From Lysinibacillus sp. BPa_S21 (GTDB lineage Bacteria > Bacillota > Bacilli > Bacillales_A > Planococcaceae), in the NCBI RefSeq assembly GCF_023337795.1, contig NZ_JALIRS010000002.1:496001-560000 (forward strand): a DNA stretch of 64,000 nucleotides. The letters are read 5' to 3'. Positions 63,189 to 64,000 of this stretch are shown here, in pieces. The notes under the pieces were generated by a model that saw only the letters and a program-made list of their open reading frames with translations, had not been told where the DNA came from and searched no databases. The translations under genes were made by a program, and so were the position numbers. Position 1 is the stretch's first letter. Each line of letters begins with the position of its first letter.

Positions 63189-63226
63189 AAAAAGCAAACT
63201 AGAGCGTTTTAAATCACTAGTTTGCT
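63189..63226 (-). terminator. terminator after diaminopropionate ammonia-lyase
   Basis: AGCAAACTAG / CTAGTTTGCT with a T run on the minus strand. Confidence 0.85.
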
Positions 63227-63238
63227 CTATTTCTTCAA

Positions 63239-64000
63239 TTACCTTTTTGCATACTTGCCATGCCACACAATATTTCTATAGTTACCTACATCTGTGTCAC
63301 CTTCAGTATTAATAAACAATACCCGAGAATTTTCATCTAATTGTAGTGTATCCTTCAGCTCTGTATAGTGCTCATTTGTCATCAATTCATAAAAACATCC
63401 AACCGGGGCAGCTCCCGATTCCCCAGCAATAATTCGTGGGTCTGTTGCTAATGGATTTCCAAGAATGCGCATACCTGTAGCTGCAACTTCCTCATCGCAG
63501 CAAATGCTCACCTTCGTATAAGTCTTCAATAAATCCCAAGCAAGTGGATTCGGCTCACCACAAGCAAGACCTGCCATAATTGTTTGCATCTCTCCACCAA
63601 CCGTTACAAAATGCTCAGTTCCTGCCTTAAAGCTCTCATAATAGCAATTCGCTACAAAAGGCTCAACCAAGACAACTGTAATCTCTTGCTCATAATACTG
63701 TTGTAAAAAAGCTACAACTGCCCCTGCAAAAGATCCAACCCCAGCCTGTAAAAATACATGGGTAGGTGCTTTTTCCAACTGCAGGGTAGCTTCTTTTATT
63801 AGAGTTGTATAGCCTTGCATAATCCATAACGGAATTTCCTCATAGCCTTCCCACATCGTATCCTGAATAATGACCCAGTCATTTTCTGCTGCTAACTGTG
63901 AAGTATAACGAACTGTATCATCATAATTCATTGTCGTTATTTCAGCATATGCACCTTCATTTTTAATATTTTGGAGGCGCTCCTCTGCACTACCGGCTGG
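63239..64000 (-). CDS. ygeX: diaminopropionate ammonia-lyase, C-terminal part (5' end outside window)
   Basis: The frame is open to the window edge, so the gene starts outside and 253 C-terminal residues are visible. It is a PLP enzyme (fold type II) splitting 2,3-diaminopropionate to pyruvate and ammonia. Visible parts: PAGSAEERLQNIKNEGA, WVIIQDTMWEGYEEIP, the glycine loop FLQAGVGSFAGAVVAFLQ that holds the cofactor phosphate, CGEPNPLAWDLL and GESGAAPVGCFYEL. The active-site lysine lies upstream of the edge. Ends with its own terminator. Confidence 0.9.
   Translation of the reverse strand, partial: PAGSAEERLQNIKNEGAYAEITTMNYDDTVRYTSQLAAENDWVIIQDTMWEGYEEIPLWIMQGYTTLIKEATLQLEKAPTHVFLQAGVGSFAGAVVAFLQQYYEQEITVVLVEPFVANCYYESFKAGTEHFVTVGGEMQTIMAGLACGEPNPLAWDLLKTYTKVSICCDEEVAATGMRILGNPLATDPRIIAGESGAAPVGCFYELMTNEHYTELKDTLQLDENSRVLFINTEGDTDVGNYRNIVWHGKYAKR

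Overview
The window is a contiguous piece of a low-GC Gram-positive chromosome. Gene content and order match the 'yt' region of Bacillus subtilis: pepV, ytzE, an rluB-type pseudouridine synthase, ytgP, ytfP, leuS, the ytqA/ytqB pair, ytpA, ytoA, metK, pckA, ytmA, ytkD, ytzI, yidD, the men cluster, menA and yteA. A Lysinibacillus-like member of the Bacillales is the best guess (inference from gene style, AT-richness, and many short dispersed repeats). No phage, transposase, rRNA, tRNA or CRISPR was found.

Layout. 1-3.9 kb: partial NERD-like gene, pepV-dat operon, ytzE. 4-10 kb: MFS pump, diguanylate cyclase, ytgP-rluB operon. 10-15 kb: asnB, ytfP, AIM24-family gene. 15-25.4 kb: a dicarboxylate/carboxylate uptake island with an OFA-family antiporter, a DctS/DctR-type two-component system, a DctB-like binding protein, a complete TRAP transporter (dctP, dctQ, dctM) and an MFS gene. 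25.4-29.8 kb: an ECF sigma factor with a probable membrane anti-sigma, and leuS behind a leucine T-box. 29.9-33.4 kb: SulP transporter with an ArsR regulator and its palindromic operator, then an MFS gene. 33.6-39.8 kb: ytqA-ytqB (tRNA wobble modification), Mn-type superoxide dismutase, a sodium/alanine symporter, ytpA, gamma-carbonic anhydrase. 39.9-44 kb: metK under a SAM-I riboswitch, and pckA with a CcpN-like operator. 44.6-51.5 kb: hydrolases, ytkD, ytzI, yidD, a zinc-binding lipoprotein behind a Zur box, and a transglutaminase-fold exported protein. 52-61 kb: menaquinone genes menF-menD-menH-menB-menE (minus strand) and menA (plus strand). 60.7-64 kb: dipeptidase, yteA, TipA-like MerR regulator and the C-terminal part of diaminopropionate ammonia-lyase.

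Regulation visible in the sequence: T-box (leuS), S-box (metK), Zur box, CcpN-type site, ECF autoregulatory promoter, ArsR palindrome, 19-bp-spacer MerR promoter, an SD-sequestering hairpin before yteA, and a hairpin between dctP and dctQ.

The coding part is mostly ordinary core chromosome. The least explained content is intergenic: (1) a family of nested inverted-repeat elements whose paired arms co-vary between copies and whose centres hold expandable 37-bp modules; (2) three unrelated-looking arrays that all keep an exact or near-exact 21-bp period; (3) a second palindromic repeat family lying at gene 3' ends and sometimes supplying the last codons; (4) a roughly 210-bp cassette duplicated 7.6 kb apart. 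These are the best candidates for something undescribed. Single-gene oddities include a YtpA homologue with glycine in place of the nucleophilic serine, a TRAP binding protein with no canonical start codon in frame, and a secreted protein whose C-terminus reads antisense through the znuA terminator.
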